This document shows positions 41,952 to 56,900 of a DNA stretch of 64,000 nucleotides, one piece after another; within the stretch, counting starts at the first letter, position 1; each line of letters begins with the position of its first letter. The stretch is from the NCBI RefSeq assembly GCF_000003815.2, contig NC_049995.1, positions 13,978,262 to 14,042,261 on the forward strand, in the 5' to 3' direction. Under the pieces are notes generated by a model. It was not told the origin of the DNA and did no database searches. It saw nothing but the letters and a program-made list of their open reading frames with translations. The DNA comes from Branchiostoma floridae (Eukaryota > Chordata > Leptocardii > Amphioxiformes > Branchiostomatidae). The translations under genes and the position numbers were made by a program.

Positions 41952-44900
41952 TCATTCCTGCTCTGCCACCACGACTTTTTCTCTCTCCCGTTTCTTCTTG
42001 ATGCTGCCAGGTTTGCTGTGCCGTATTCTGTTCTGCTCCCTGGGGGAAACACAAAAATGTAAATAATGTTTTAATCAAAACCAAAACCCTTGTGATAATA
42101 CAGCTGACGGAATGCTATTATCAGGGTTCTCAAGAGGATTTTTCACAGCATAAGGGGCAAAGCCACATGGCAAGCCACACAGGGGTATGTATTGTAGGGG
42201 GGGAGGGGAATTTGGGGGATATTTCCCCATGGATTTCTATATTTGTAAACCTAAGAAACACTAAATTTTATCAAATTGAGCCAACATTTCAATTACAACA
42301 GTAAACTCAATACACACAGGGTAGGAGCCCGCTATGCTCAACTGCTCTAGCAAGAACCCTCTAAACATTACGATTTCTAGGGTAAAGGAATGAAAACTGT
42401 CTGTTTTGCACTGAGCTTGAAATGCCAACCTGCAATCAACAAAAGTTTTTGAGATAACAGTGAAAAAGAATTTACAGGGCAAATAAAACAGAAAAGGAGT
42501 ACTTGTACTACAACAAGCCCTGCTGGTGTAAGTTAATACTACATAATTGCAGAGGTAAAGCCAAGGCACGTACTTTCTCCTGCGCGAATCCTTCATAATT
42601 CTTGTCTGTCGTGTTAGATGGTGCACCTCCTTCGGCACATGGCGGTGGCGCGCGATTCGTCGCACCTGTGGGTGGTGCTGAAACTTCTCCTTCAGTTTGT
42701 CGTTGTACGACAACGCTGATTCTTCCCGCGGTGTCAACTGGGAGGGTGTAACAATATAAAGAATATGTGACATAGTCTTCTCATTGCTGGGACTCTACAT
42801 GTACATCTGTTATAATGACGATTAAAGTAGATTGTTAATAGAACTGACAATTGATGTACTGGTTTGTTACTTGCATGTTTCCTATTTTTTTTTAGAAACC
42901 CTGGCTTTCAACATGGATGAAAATGTAGAACCTTGTAAGGCCTTGCAGGGCTCAAAATACCACCTGCATATATGCAGGTTAGTGCAGGTAAAATTGGAGC
43001 TGTGCAGGTATTTCTGGTGTCTAGCTGCACCTAACCTAAATTCAGGTAGGAAGTGTGGTACAGGTAAAATTTATCTGGTGCAGGTAATTTTCAATGTTAC
43101 CTGCATCAGTGCAGGTATGTAGAAAAAATCATTTCGAGCCCTGCCTTGTAAGCTCCTCACAATTAAGCCTCTGGCTGAGTAGTTGGCCCATCTAATAACC
43201 AATATTTTAGCCAAACCCTCTGCTTATTTCACAAGAGACCAACAATGAAAGATGTCATATTTCTTCACCTTGCCTATCTTCTCAGCAGCCTTTGCCTTCC
43301 AGATTCGCACATTTGTCTCATCAGAACCGGAGAGGATGTACTTATTGTCCAGCGACCACTTGATACAGAACACTCTCTGCATACGCTTTGTGTGGTACAC
43401 CTCTCTGTAACAACAAGATTTAATGATAAATAAACAAAAAACAAGGTAATCTGAAACATGTTGATCAGTCTCTTCTGACAGGACCTGAAATGCACTGCAG
43501 AGCACAAATTCATACACACAGACAGACACACACACACACTCATTCTGGTTCATTGTCTTTTAATGCATAGAAACACAATACTTAACTCCTGAAGAACAGA
43601 AACAAATACTACATGTACACATAGACTCACACACAGACAGACACATAGAAACACAACATTCCAATGGGGTTTAACTAACCAAAAGATATAGGTTACTTCC
43701 CAAACTTAGAACAAGTTAGAAGGCTAGGAGGAAAACATGGATCTGACTAAATCATATTTCATTCCTCAAAATGGTGAGCCAAGGTTCAAAACTGTGAGCC
43801 AAAAACTTCTTCTAAGATTATATTTTCTTCTTGGTCCAACTTCAAAGCAACCAGGTTTCCTGGACATCAAAATTCAGGGCTCGAACTTAACTATGTCCCG
43901 ATGTCCCGGGGCCACTAAAAATTAGGCCGGGACAACTGAAAAATCTTTTTGGGACACTTTTGGGACAATAGGAAAATAATCAACGAATCAACATCAGAAT
44001 GTCCGATCTCCCCGCGCCCCGCGGTTGTCAGGCGTGCGAACTCTGACTTACAGTTGTTGTAATACATAATTTCTGAAAATAGGGTTGGGACAGTCCATCC
44101 TCACTTCGGGACAGTTGAAATTTATTTTTGGGACAATGCTGGGACAGTAGGGAAAAAAGTTAATTTTGAGGCCTGAAAATAAACAAACAAACAAACAAAT
44201 AGCCCTACCTGCTGCGTCCCTTGTCCAGCGGGAAGATGCGGATAGTTTTGTCGAAGCTGCCAGAAACAAACTCGCGACCAGTGGGAGAGTAGTCTAGATC
44301 CAACACTGCGTTCACATGGTCCATGTGGATGTTAAATGGGGAGGTCAGGCGTCGGATGTCAAAACTGTACAGACTGGGAAGAACATGTGGGTGAATCCAA
44401 AAGCTCTTAGCCTCATCAAGAAGGAAGGGGCAGATGTAAACGATGGTTGCAGACGAGCTGGCCACCGGTTGTCGTGCACCGAAGGAAGGCAAATGGCAAG
44501 GAAATGTCCAATTCAAAGTCTTTATTCCATTCCTGTAAAGTCTCACAATGGGTTCCAGGTAGCGGCAGCACTACTCTCAAACTATAGCAAAGTGTCCGGT
44601 CTAAAGTCTCTGCTACTGCTCACTTCTGCTCGGCTGTCTGAGAGTGGTCCCGGAGTCAGGCTTCCCGCCTCCTGACTGAAGAAATTTCCTAAGTTTCAGC
44701 TTTTATTTCCTTAACTTGTAGGATCCTCCCCCTGGCCAAATCTGAATAACAAATGTGAATTCCCCGATTTTGGTTGGTTAGAAATATGCAGAGCAGAAGT
44801 GACAGTTCATCAGAAACGGATCTTTTCCAGTTACAATTTGACTGACATTTTGCTGCGAAATAGTGTCAAAACCCCCATTTTCCCATTTATGTTCATTAAA

Positions 44901-47900
44901 GTGCTGATACCGTCAGGTCAGAGGTCTGGTTCACGAACTCACTGACCAGGTCACTACACACCCTGTTACCCCCTGCAATACTGTAATCGTGAAACCCGGA
45001 TCAATTTCTAACACTCAACAGTCATGTCATACATCGATCACCTAGGACCCGTCCATACGAAAGTAGGGAGGGTTTACAAAGGGTAGCTAATGGTTGCTGC
45101 CATACCTGGTAGGAATACAAGACTTTTCACTCAGTAAAATTAGTCATACAAGAAAAGAATAAGTACATAAAATAATTGTCTCGCACATGTCAGTCTTTCA
45201 CATCGTTCCGATCTAACACTGGGTTGTTTACTGATGTTTCAAAGTCTATTTTGCTAGATCGTGGCTTCTGAGTAGACTATGGTGACGTCGGGCGTCTCAA
45301 GTATCTATCTCTTAATTGGATGTGACCCCTGCTTTGGTTGGGGTCACTGTTGGCCCGGGACTAGGTTTGTCCAGCCCTCCCTGTCAATCACTGAAGACCA
45401 CCGGAGGAAGTCTCCTAGGTTACAACTGGTATCCTTACTTGTCAAAAGATAACATTCGGTAGGAAAGTATAGCACACATTCAGTGATTACTGTACTTATA
45501 ACACTTACAAGATATTACATTTCTTCTAGATTTCATCAACAACTTTAAGAATGGGCGACTTTTAACATATGTCTGTCCTAAGTCTTAGGCGATCTTAGGA
45601 ACCTGTGCTGTATGCCCCCATTCTGTCTTCAACAAAGATGTCAACTTCCTACCCTCGGGTTTGTGCAGTCAACGACCTGTTAACGTACCATAACTAATTA
45701 TTATTTCTAGAACTACCGAGCATCAGACTAGAGCCACAGCCTGGGAATGGTGGCAGTGAAAAAGTTCAAATGAACTGGCTTTCCCTCCGCGGGTTCTCAA
45801 ACCCAGCAGAGTCTTTATCTGTCAAAGGATCGTTTTAGAAGACGTACGTCGGCCCAGCTCTAGTCATCTGCGTGTTGGCTTATCAGCTATCACTAATCGG
45901 TCATTTGAGATAACACCCTCGCCCACAATCTGGTGTAAATGGATGGGCCGAAGTAAGGAAATACATAGGAAAACGGGGGCCGAAGTAAGTAAATACTTTG
46001 GGAGACAGCTATCATTACATCAAGCAGGCTAGGGGCCTGCTTACACCCCCTTGCTGGAATCTTGCATCGTCCCTGATGCAAAATACGTTCTTATGACTAC
46101 AGAGTACTGAGACACACTAACACCATCGAGTATAAAGAGTATATACGAATACATAAGGTTACGTTTGGTTATACATAATAATATACGATTACATACTGTC
46201 TCCTTCATCACCATCATTACCATCACTACCACCACTAGAAACGTGGCGATCAAAAAACCGAATCGTGCCTGCCCAACGGCATTAACATTGTCGTGCACTT
46301 GTCTCTTGAAAACACTAATATAGAGATAAGACTGAGGTGTCAAACTCAAACGAGACTCACAGAGTTCACGCTTGATGATAACCTACTAGGTAGAGACCTT
46401 AACTGTTACTAAATATTACGTCACCGTCGCTCACACATTCTCTTGTACTACCTCATCAGCCTACTAACGTGGCATGCTTATTGCTCAGAGAATAAATTAC
46501 ATTCTGGTCCCTTTTCCGTCAGTCACATTCACAGTCATAGTCACAGTATGGCCCAACGGCCGTCATACGACAACACATTGTACAACTATAGAGTTATAAC
46601 TGGGCTCTCATGCACTTCCTACGGGAACATGGACTTGAGTACTATTCCCGTACTTCCTTCTAATCGATACGATGGCGGAAGGAGAAGGAAAACAAGGCGA
46701 TAGAGAATTAAAAATACTTAGAGCCGCCTCAACTCGAGCGGAGGGACTTGTCCCTTGGGGACCAAAGGACGGCCTGGTGTTTGTCTTCCCAGGTCCTTCC
46801 ACGGCATTTGAGCACACCTTAGCCCACTCGGGCGTACTTCAACGATTAAAATATAACTAGTCTAGGGAAGATTCCCTTGTTCTCCATATACTGTACACTA
46901 TTCCATTCGGAACACACACTTTGAAATCAGAGGATTACTGTAAGAACCACCTGTCTTACTAGAAGAGAAGGAAGCCAGTGGACTTCATGTATAATCAAAG
47001 TTCGGCATTACTTTGTTGGGGTGGACATTCCTACCGGACCGAACAGTCATGCTGCTGGCCTGGAAAACCTGTCCGAGACGGACCAAGAGGCCTTCCAGTG
47101 CAACTTTTGGAGAACAAATAGGTACCGATTATCAAGGAACATACGTCGTCTCTAACTAACCCATCCCGAACACCATTGGCAGAGATGGAGGATTCAGAGA
47201 CACCACTGAACACACCTTTAACAGAGATGCAGGATGCAGAGACACCACTGACGGAGAATCAGAGGGCTGCGATAATAAACTATGGAGGCTGTCGTTTTCC
47301 CAGACAGAAAAGGAATTCTTCAATGGGCTGCTGAACCCGGCGGGGATAATCCCGTGGGACTTTCTCAAGAAGGGCGGTACACCAGACTGGTGACACAAGG
47401 AAAATAAGACGTCCAAGGTGTCTCCTGGCATAGCGACCACAGCTAAAGTCTCCTCAGCAGTCCACGTCAAGAGAATGGGATGCCATACAGGCGGTACACG
47501 GAAAATATGACAACAGAGAATAATAGCAGTAGCGGCCGTCCACGAAATTTCTGAGTGACCGAATACCAAGTGTAACAGCGCTACGGAACACGGGCTCGAC
47601 TACTACTTCCGCAATTTCCGGGCAACAATATTTGCCCTGCGTTTTTTCTTTCTTTTCCTTCTTTCACGGCCACGTGTAAAGTTGAAGTTGAAGTGATCGA
47701 TATAACGTACCACTTCCAATGAAACGTAACACAGAGTAACCCCTTCCTTATTCACCCCCATTGTCTACCGTGTTCAGCACTCGACTACGACTCCTGTCGA
47801 GATGGAAAGGTCTGGGGACGATGACCCCCATACAGCGAAACCTGAGCTGTCATATCTACAACGATGCCAAGGCACAGAACCCTCGCATGAGACAGACACT

Positions 47901-50900
47901 TTGCCTGTCAATCTCTAATACTAACCATTAAAACTATATGCCTAAGTCTCTTTCCGTATTCCTTCCATGTGCCCCAATTGGCTACTTTTGTGGACTCTCA
48001 CGGGAAAATCCACACTTCAATTACAGACTCATCCGACCATGCAACGGACGGAGCTCACCACACGATCATATGTTCTTAAGGTCAATCCCGTGTAACCCGA
48101 CGGCTACCGGAAAGCCAAACAAAGCCTCGAGGGCCCTCATTTACTCAATCAAACATTAGTATCTATCCCGTCCAGACAGTGGAACGGCCGTGGGTGAGCT
48201 GCAAGATTTCACACAGACAAACTACATAGCTCCCCATACTGGGCAGAGGAGTTGCTGTGGACACCAGGAGGAACACACCCTTGTTACACAAATCACAAAT
48301 GGGTCACCCAACTTCCCTAAAGGACACTCCCCCTTCCCACAATGGGCATTTACCCTCACTGCCTCGTCTTCTAAGGGCAGGGACGCTACCCCCTGGGTCA
48401 CCCATCATGACCTGACTACCCCGGTATCGTTGACTGCACCTTCCCGATTGTTTACATCACCATCTTCTTAACTAACTTATGCTAATACAGTGTAGTACCC
48501 TAATCTTATCCATAAGCTAACTTACACATAGCCTACCCTACTACGTCGGAATCTTGCTTGCATCTTGCCGTCGAGACAGGAACAGCGTTCGTGATTGTCA
48601 GGAACAGCGTTCATTTCAGGCTCAGCGTTCATACGGTCAGGAACAGTGTTCATTCCATCATTTGTTGCCATAGAAGTTGGTGGTGTCTCCACCCTTGCAC
48701 TGCCCGAAGTCGCCGTTTGATTTCCTTCTGCTTAGTTTCCATCTGATCGCGCAAGGAGTCCACCTCCCGTTGCAGTTTGCGGACGGCGACCAGCAATTCC
48801 AGCGATGACCTGACAGGTACGTGTATCACCGGGAACCTCATGCCGACAAGTCGTCGTTCAATGTCCAGGGTATGATGGTCGGGTGGCCAGAGAAGTCGGC
48901 TGGCTAGGGCATTCACGTCTTCTCGCCCTGACGTTGATCGTCTGCTACCCGACTGTCGCGCATCAAAGTTCGCAGCGTTCTGTCGAGTAGCGTACTCGCT
49001 CCATAGTAAAGCGTGCAGTTCAGGACAAGGGCGACATCCCTCTTCCTCCAAGGTCAACCGTTGAATTACCCGCTGTTGTCCCCGCAGTGTAGATTCCAGG
49101 TGCACTTTAGTGTCTCTCAACTTCTCTGCGGTCGCCACCAACTGGGGGAGAGTTTGTCTCGCGGGCGGAAGAAGACACGGGATGTATGGACGCGACGAGT
49201 CCATAGAGCTGGTCTGCCGGGAAGGGTCTGTTGGTCGAGCGTCTGCGGGTGCCTCCGGCCAGTACATGGTCGCGGAATCGTCCATCGAAGTCGCCACTCC
49301 AACTCTTCAGGGATCTGTTATAGGAGGAAGACAGAGCATACACGACAAGTCGCCCCCTTGCTTAATCCTAGTGTTAACATCAATCACAATTATCTAACTC
49401 GTACAAAAATAAAGATAAGTAGATAAATATAGATACATAGGTATATTAGGTAGAAATATAGATGTATAGATAGATACTTGATTATATAGGCTCGATAACT
49501 CGGGCCGCCTTCATTGCTTCCACTTCTAGTGTGGAGTAATCCTAATTGTGCGTCAACCCGCTATCTACCTGACTGCAATCTTTGTCCCGCCCTATTTTAT
49601 CAATACATATCCTTAACCTATAGCCTGTCTTCACGTATCCGGCAAAGACACTTGCGGACTTTATAAGATCCCGTACGCGTCTCAAAAGAACTTAACGCGT
49701 CGTTTTCTTCACTCTTATATTGCTAGTACATTTCTACCCGATCGTTCCTGTCACCACAATAGGCTCCCCGCTTGTCATCCGCCCGTTTGGGTGATGGATC
49801 ACATAACTGGATCCGGCGGACGGGATCCGATTTGGAAACCCGCCCCTGAGCAACAGGTCGATCGATTCTCTACATCCATACTGCACCATTGGAATTATCT
49901 TTGCTATTAGATTCCATCTCTTACTTTAACGTCACCAATTATCTCTCCGGCACACCTTGAACACCAGCCTTCCTCCCTATGATCTCCTGTGACTGTCCCT
50001 GCCAATATACGCCCGCCCATTTGGGTGCCCGCACGTAAAACTATCCAAGGCGATCACAATGAGGTCGAGGGTTGGCCTTGGAAGGACCAGCGCCTTAGTT
50101 TGCCTATAATCTCTGTTTCCCAACTCACGTACAACCTGCCTGTTCATCTCAACATTTCCTGCCATACTGTCTTCACCTTGCCGCACGTAGCTCCACCCAC
50201 CAATTTACGCGAGCCCAGTTTGGGTACCTACACGCAACACCGACGGGGTCGGCCCGCTGTGAACAAGGTTGCGCAAAAGACAGTACCGGTAACTAAATCT
50301 ACCACAACATCGATAACCCGTGCGGAACAATTCTCTCTAGTCATCACTTATAACATCTTCTGTGACAGAACTCCTCACAGAATCGCCATCGCCACCTCGA
50401 CACAGCCTGCCTGTCTCCCACTCGTTTGAGCCCTGAAAACACAACAAACCACTACGGGCGAAACCAGTTTTGGTATTACCACCCACTGAGCAGCGACAAC
50501 CGATCCTGTGCCTAGGACGGAGGATTGCCACGAACCAATAAATCTTCTACCAGTCTCTTCAGTTAAAATGGAACCACTGAATCGCTATTCTTCTTTAATT
50601 TAAGGACATTACGACTTCAGCACCCTAAACTACTTCAACTCACTACCAGCTAACGTTCATCAATCAGAATCCGTTACTCGTCATCCCTATATTTCGTCAG
50701 CCCGCCCAGGTGCGGACATCAGGTAATCATATAGGGTCGAAATAGCCCTTACGCCCAACAAGATTGGGTTTCCAAACCAATTAGGGGGTACTCCTCTATT
50801 CGCACGTATTGGATACCTTGGCTGCCCTTCCCTAGTCGGATCGTTGACCTGCGCCGGAGATGGTTCGTCATCTCCATCGCTAACCATAGAACCAGTAGGA

Positions 50901-53900
50901 CTTGCAACCGAAACGGCCTTCGGGCTCGTCGCACCCTCAGAATTTGGGGAAACGTATTCTTCCACCGGCCTAGGTTCCTCGTTATCACTAGGGTCACTAG
51001 AACCTTCTCCTACCGTATCAAAGAGGTAACGGGGGATAGCGTATACGTCAAAATACGCAGAGTCCTCATCATCTGGGTCGTCTGGCAACGGGTCAGCTAC
51101 CTTAGCGCTATCTACCCGGCGCCCCGACTCACGCCTTGACCTGTCTGCGGCCCGGGTCTTCTGTTCCGGATCGAAGAAACAAGGTATGATCATATTCCTA
51201 TGCAACTTCCGGGCAGGCCCCTTACCCTTTTCTGGCTCAACCACATAAACGGGGACATTGGCATCTGGCTGTTCTTTTACAATATATGGACCTCGTTCCC
51301 ACCGAAATTGGATCTTCTTCCTGCCCTTGCACTTTTTGTCCTTAACCAACACGCGTTCGCCAGGGAGGAGCGGCGCTTCTTTTGCGGTCTTATCGTAGAT
51401 TCGTTTCCGTGTCGCAGCCGCTCCGGCCAGGTGCTTCTGCGCTTGGGCGTAGACGTACTGATAGCGTTCGTGGTGTTCCCGGACCCAGTCATCGGGACTA
51501 GGTTCCCCCCCTTCGTCTTCTGGGTCAGTCCCTAACGTTAAATCTATGGGCAACCTCGCGTGTCTCCCGAACATCATATAGTACGGGCTGTAGCCAGAAC
51601 TGCTGTGCGGGGCGTTATTGTATGCATGCACTAGTTCACCAATGTATTCAGGCCAGCGTCGTTTCTTATCTACCTCAAGGGTTCCCAGGAGATCCAACAA
51701 GGTGCGGTTGAATCTTTCGCACTGCCCATTTCCCTCGGGATGATAGGGCGTGGTCGAGACTTTTGCCGCCCCATATAATTTGCATAATTCTCGAATGGTC
51801 TCAGATTGGAAATTAGCGCCCTGATCCGAATGGAGTTTACGAGGGAAGCCGTAGGGAAGGATAAAATGCCGCCAAAGAGCCTTAGCAGTAGTCAGTGCGG
51901 TCTGATCTCTCGTCGGGACAGCCACTGAGTACTTAGTGAAATGGTCGGTTATTACCAAGACGTTCTCAATTCCACTCGACGACTTTTCCAACTTCAAGTA
52001 ATCCATAGCGACTAGTTCTAACGGGGCCGACGTCTTTATGACCACGAGAGGTGGTTTGACATGCGGGACCGGGGTTTTACGCAGCCCACAGTTCATGCAG
52101 GACCTAACCCAAGAAGTCAAGTCGGCGGCCATGGTGGGCCAGTAAAACCTTTGCCTGGCCAACCCAATAGTCTTAGGAGCGCCCATGTGACCATGACGCG
52201 TATGTATCTCATCAAAAGCCTCTCGACGTAGTGCGGCCGGAAGTATCACCTGTCTAGCGCTGCTCACATGCCCGGGTCCCCAAACTAACCGATACAGGAC
52301 CCCCTCGCTCAAATGGAGTCGTCTCCATTGACTCAAAAGCCGACTAACTTCCTGCATTTCCCCAGCCAACTCCCGATGGGTGGGTTGTTTCCCCTTGCGG
52401 AGGTAATGTAGGACCCGCTCTAGCCCCGGGTCCTCCTGCTGCAACTTACTTATCCCCTCCTTATCATGACCTAACCAAGCTGTTTTTAATTTCTTATTCT
52501 TCTTCTTGGGCCTAGCCTTACGTGTCTCCCCGGTCGAACTTGACGGATCGGAACTAGCCCCTTCGTCTTCTTGGACAGTGAGCATAGCAACCGAGGTTTC
52601 CTGAGAAGGTAATCGCGACAGGGCATCGGCGTTAGCGTTCGATTTCCCCGGGCGGTACTTTATATCAAGCATGAAATTCTCCAACCTGGCAACCCATCTT
52701 TGCTCGGTCGCTCCTAGGACAGCCGTCTTTAGATGGGCCAAAGGGTTATTATCAGTATACACAGTTACTTTGTTACCCAGTAAATGTTCCTTGAACTTCT
52801 CCGTCACTGCCCACTTAAGCGCTAGAAGTTCTAATTTGAACGAGCTGTAGTTGTCCCAATTACGTTCCGCCGCCCGAAGACCTCTACTGGCGTACGCTAT
52901 GACGCGTTCTCTCCCGTCCTGCTCCTGCGACAGGACTGCACCTAGACCATCATTACTAGCGTCTGTGTACAAAATGAAGGGTTTAGAGTAGTCAGGGTAC
53001 GCCAACAACGGAGTGGACGTCAGTTTGTCACGCAGGGTGTCAAAAGCTCCCTGACACTCAGTGGTCCAAACGAATGGGACATCCTTTCTAACAAGTTCGT
53101 GTAACGGCTTGGCGATCTTACTGAACGACTCGATAAACCTCCTGTAGTAAGAAGCAAACCCTAAGAACTGTCTAACCTGTTTGACGGTCGCGGGGACCGG
53201 CCAATCCCTGAGGGCCGCGGTTTTGTCGGAATCAGTGGATACTCCTCCCTCACTAACCACGTGACCCAGATACTTAACTGCCGTACGAAACAAGTGACAC
53301 TTATCTGGACGCAATTTCAACCCATACTGATGCAGGCGGGAGAAGACCACGTCTAGTCGGGCCAATTGCTCATCAAACGTCTTAGAAAACACTATGATAT
53401 CATCTAGGTAAATTAACAGGATTTCTAGGTTCTCATCACCTAGGCAACGCTGCATTAATCGTTGAAACGTACTGGGTGCCCCGGTCAACCCAAACGGCAT
53501 TCGAGTGAACTCGAACAAGCCCATGGGACTTGTAAAAGCGGTCTTCTCCCGATCAGCTTCATCAACTTCGACCTGCCAATAACCTGCGGCTAAGTCCAAT
53601 GTGGAAAACAGTCGAGCCCCTCCTAAAGCGTCCAGACTCTCGTCTATTCGCGGCAATGGAAAAGCATCCCGATGTGTACGCGCGTTCAATTTCCTGTAAT
53701 CAACACAGAATCTAAGAGTTCCATCTTTCTTCCGTACAAGGACTACTGGAGAAGCCCACGGGCTACTACTTGGCCTTATCACGTCTTGATCTAACATAAG
53801 CTGAACGTGGGACTTAACCTCCTGGTATAGGGCCGGGGGTATTCTGCGGTAAGCCTCGCGGGACGGGGGGGAGTCACCCGTCGGTATCCTGTGCGTTACT

Positions 53901-56900
53901 ACGTTCGTATGACCAAAATCGTGCTTGTGTTTCGAAAAGACATCCTTGTGCCGAGCTAACAGGTCTTTTAGCTTGGCGGTCTGATCCTCGGTTAAACCGC
54001 TAAGGTCTACGTCCACGTCTACCGGAAGCGAACTGTCCACTTCACTAACTCCCTCTGTTCGATCCACGCTAACTGCCCTTACCTCGGCCTCCGAATCACC
54101 AGTCTGTTCTACCTGTACGTCCTGTTCCGGCACTCGCTCGACGACAAAAATCTCGCCCAACTTAGCCCTAGGGCCTAAGGTTATGTCACCGTCAGAGACA
54201 TTAGCCAGTCTAACAGGGAGCCGACCGTGCCGTACCTCGGCATAAGTCCTTGCTACTGCGATTCCTTTATGAAGGGTCCCTGTCTCAGGAGGTTCGACTA
54301 GAACAGTATACGGAGCCCCGTTAGGTCCAGGGCGCGCCTTACAGAAAAGGATCATCTCATGCCCGGCGGGAATTACCAACTTCTCTCGTTGCGGTGCCCA
54401 AACAAACCCTACTCTACCATTCTCTCCCATAGTGAAACGTGACAACTTGCCCTCGGCCTTAAGTACCCGCGTCCAAACTTCTCCCTCCGAGGTTCGCTCA
54501 GGGCCTGGGTTTTCCAGCGCCTCCTGAACCACCGATCTACAAGAACCTATAACGTTCATACCGAGGATGGCTGGCAATTTCCAGCTAGGTTGATCCTCCA
54601 CAATTAAAACTCCTACTTTCGGCATGATTCGTCCCATAATTTGGATATCCATCTCGGCACACCCTACCAAGTGGACGGGAAGGCCATTCATCGCAGTCAG
54701 CTTTACCCATGATGCATCTGTAGTCAATTGTTCCCCCCTAGCTCCGAAATTAGACTCAAAACAACTAGCTGTCATCAAAGTTACCTGGGACCCCGTATCC
54801 AACAAACAAGGTATCTCTTTCCCCTCAAATACAACATTAACCTTTAAATCCCCACCTATAGTACGCTGCGACAAACTATGTAAACTCTCAGAGCGCGAAC
54901 CTCTAAGATCCCCCCTTGCTGCGTCCTGTGAACTACCTACAGTGCGTCTAACTTGGGGGCTACTTTCACTTAAACTCTCTACCGGGCCCCCCTCCCCAGT
55001 AGAGCCTCTTAGTTTGACCGTTGGTTGTACGCCGGACCCTCGAAGATCGGGGGCAGCCCCCGCGAAGCATTAGGGCCCGCCGCCGAAAAAGGCATAAAGC
55101 GAGGTGCCGGCGACCCTGGCCTAACGGCAGAGCATTGGCGCTGCATGTGGCCAACCTCCTGACAAGAAGAACAAATAGGTCGGCCGTCCGGAGTGAACCG
55201 GTGCTGCCATGCACGATCACCCGGCCGCCCGTTATTGCTGCCATTCCGCCTGTCACTCTCACCCCAGGATGAGCGTCCCCCGTCGGTCGGACGGGGCCCC
55301 ACGGCGGCCCGGTATCGCTCTGCGTCGTCGTACAGGTGCTGGTAGGCGCGATCCGTCTGCTGACCCCTCCTCAATTGTTCCCCTAACTCTCGGTACTGCT
55401 GACGTAGCTCGTTAAGTTGCTGCTGGACGGCATCAGGTGCAGGGCGTCTCGGCTCGGTTGACCCGGCGTTGTCTCTCTCTTCAGACGTCCTTCCGCCTCG
55501 CACCCGGGCGTCTCTTGCTGAGCTACGGACAACCCCATCTGCCTCTGCCATCTCCAAGGCCTCCCTCCGTACGTCCTGGAAAGTAAGGTTAGGGTCCCTC
55601 CGGATCAACTGGCGAAGAGCCGGCCGTAAAGCTACGTCACGGAGCCCCTCTATGAATTGATCACGCAGGACCTTGTCTGGTTCTGCAATGCTTTCTGGGT
55701 CCCTGCGGAGAATCTTGCGCAGGAGGTCTTGTAATTCTAAACTAAAGGTGCGGATATTCTCGTCTCGTTCCTGCCGGCGGGCGAACAAGTTCGATCGCAT
55801 AACGGCACTAGGGGTCGTGTCTCGAAAAGCCTCACGCAGGGCGACCTCTATCGAGTGTATGTCCTCCCGATCCCGTGGGGGAAGGACGGCAATCTCCCTC
55901 CGGGCGTCACCCTCCAGATGACGCCAGATGGCGTGAGCTTGCTGGTCTCGGGGCGTTCCCCACGTATGAAACGCCCCAAACACCTCTTCTAACCAGTCTT
56001 CGACAGAAACGGCCGGGTCCGTCCCGGAGAACTTAGGCAGTCTCCGGTCCATCGGCACCACAACATGAGACGGGGCACCGGTCAGGCAGGAGGGACACGA
56101 ACGGCGCCTATCCTCTTCCGGGTCTCGCTCGGACAGCACACGGCGTCGGGGAAAGGAATAAGGCGGACGCTCCCGACCGTCATATCGAGGCAGAGAATCT
56201 CTCTGTACGGTGCGCGGTGAGCGTCCATGGATACCATTCCTCACTGAAGGGGTGTAGGTGACCCGTTCTCCATCAAACCTAAGCTGTGGATCTACTTCCT
56301 CTGTCTCCTCTATGTCGTCCATGTCGACCAAGTTCACCAAGCAGATAACGGAGTAAAAGGGAGTTTAAAACGGCCCACTTGAAACCAACGGCGGTGAATC
56401 AATAGCGACAATTCTCTCACTACACCAAAACAAAGTTCACCTACGTGGCATAGAATTTAGAACACACCCCGTACGAAAGGCAAGATAAAAGATCGTAACA
56501 ACAGCCGTCTCGTCTCGTATGGAATGACACAAGAATTGAAGAAAGAGGATAACCGAGGGGCAACTTGAAAAGGAGCAAAATCAGACAGCCTATAAATCAC
56601 CGCTCAAGGAAAACTGTGGCAATCCAATCGATGCTGAAACAACATATACTAGGCAAAATAGCAGGGTCCAGATATAGCCTCGAGGAAAACAACAATCAAC
56701 AAGAGAACCCAACAGAACTCACCATTCCTCGCCGTGGATAGTACATAAACAAAACAACCACAAAAATAACAACAATAGAGGACTAAAATAAAATAGAACA
56801 AGGACAAATCAAACAACCCTTACAAAAGAAAAAAATCCAGATCAAAAGCGAACTGTGTACGCATTCAATACTCACTGAGCACAACTGTTCAACTAAAAGT

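Noticed and set aside
46672-46860. Plus-strand short frames in the Gypsy 3' region as antisense genes
   Set aside because: Only about 60 codons, with no domain and no splice or context support.
47156-47569. Envelope gene in the Gypsy element
   Set aside because: The 137-codon frame has no signal peptide, cysteine pattern, cleavage site or membrane anchor of an envelope protein.
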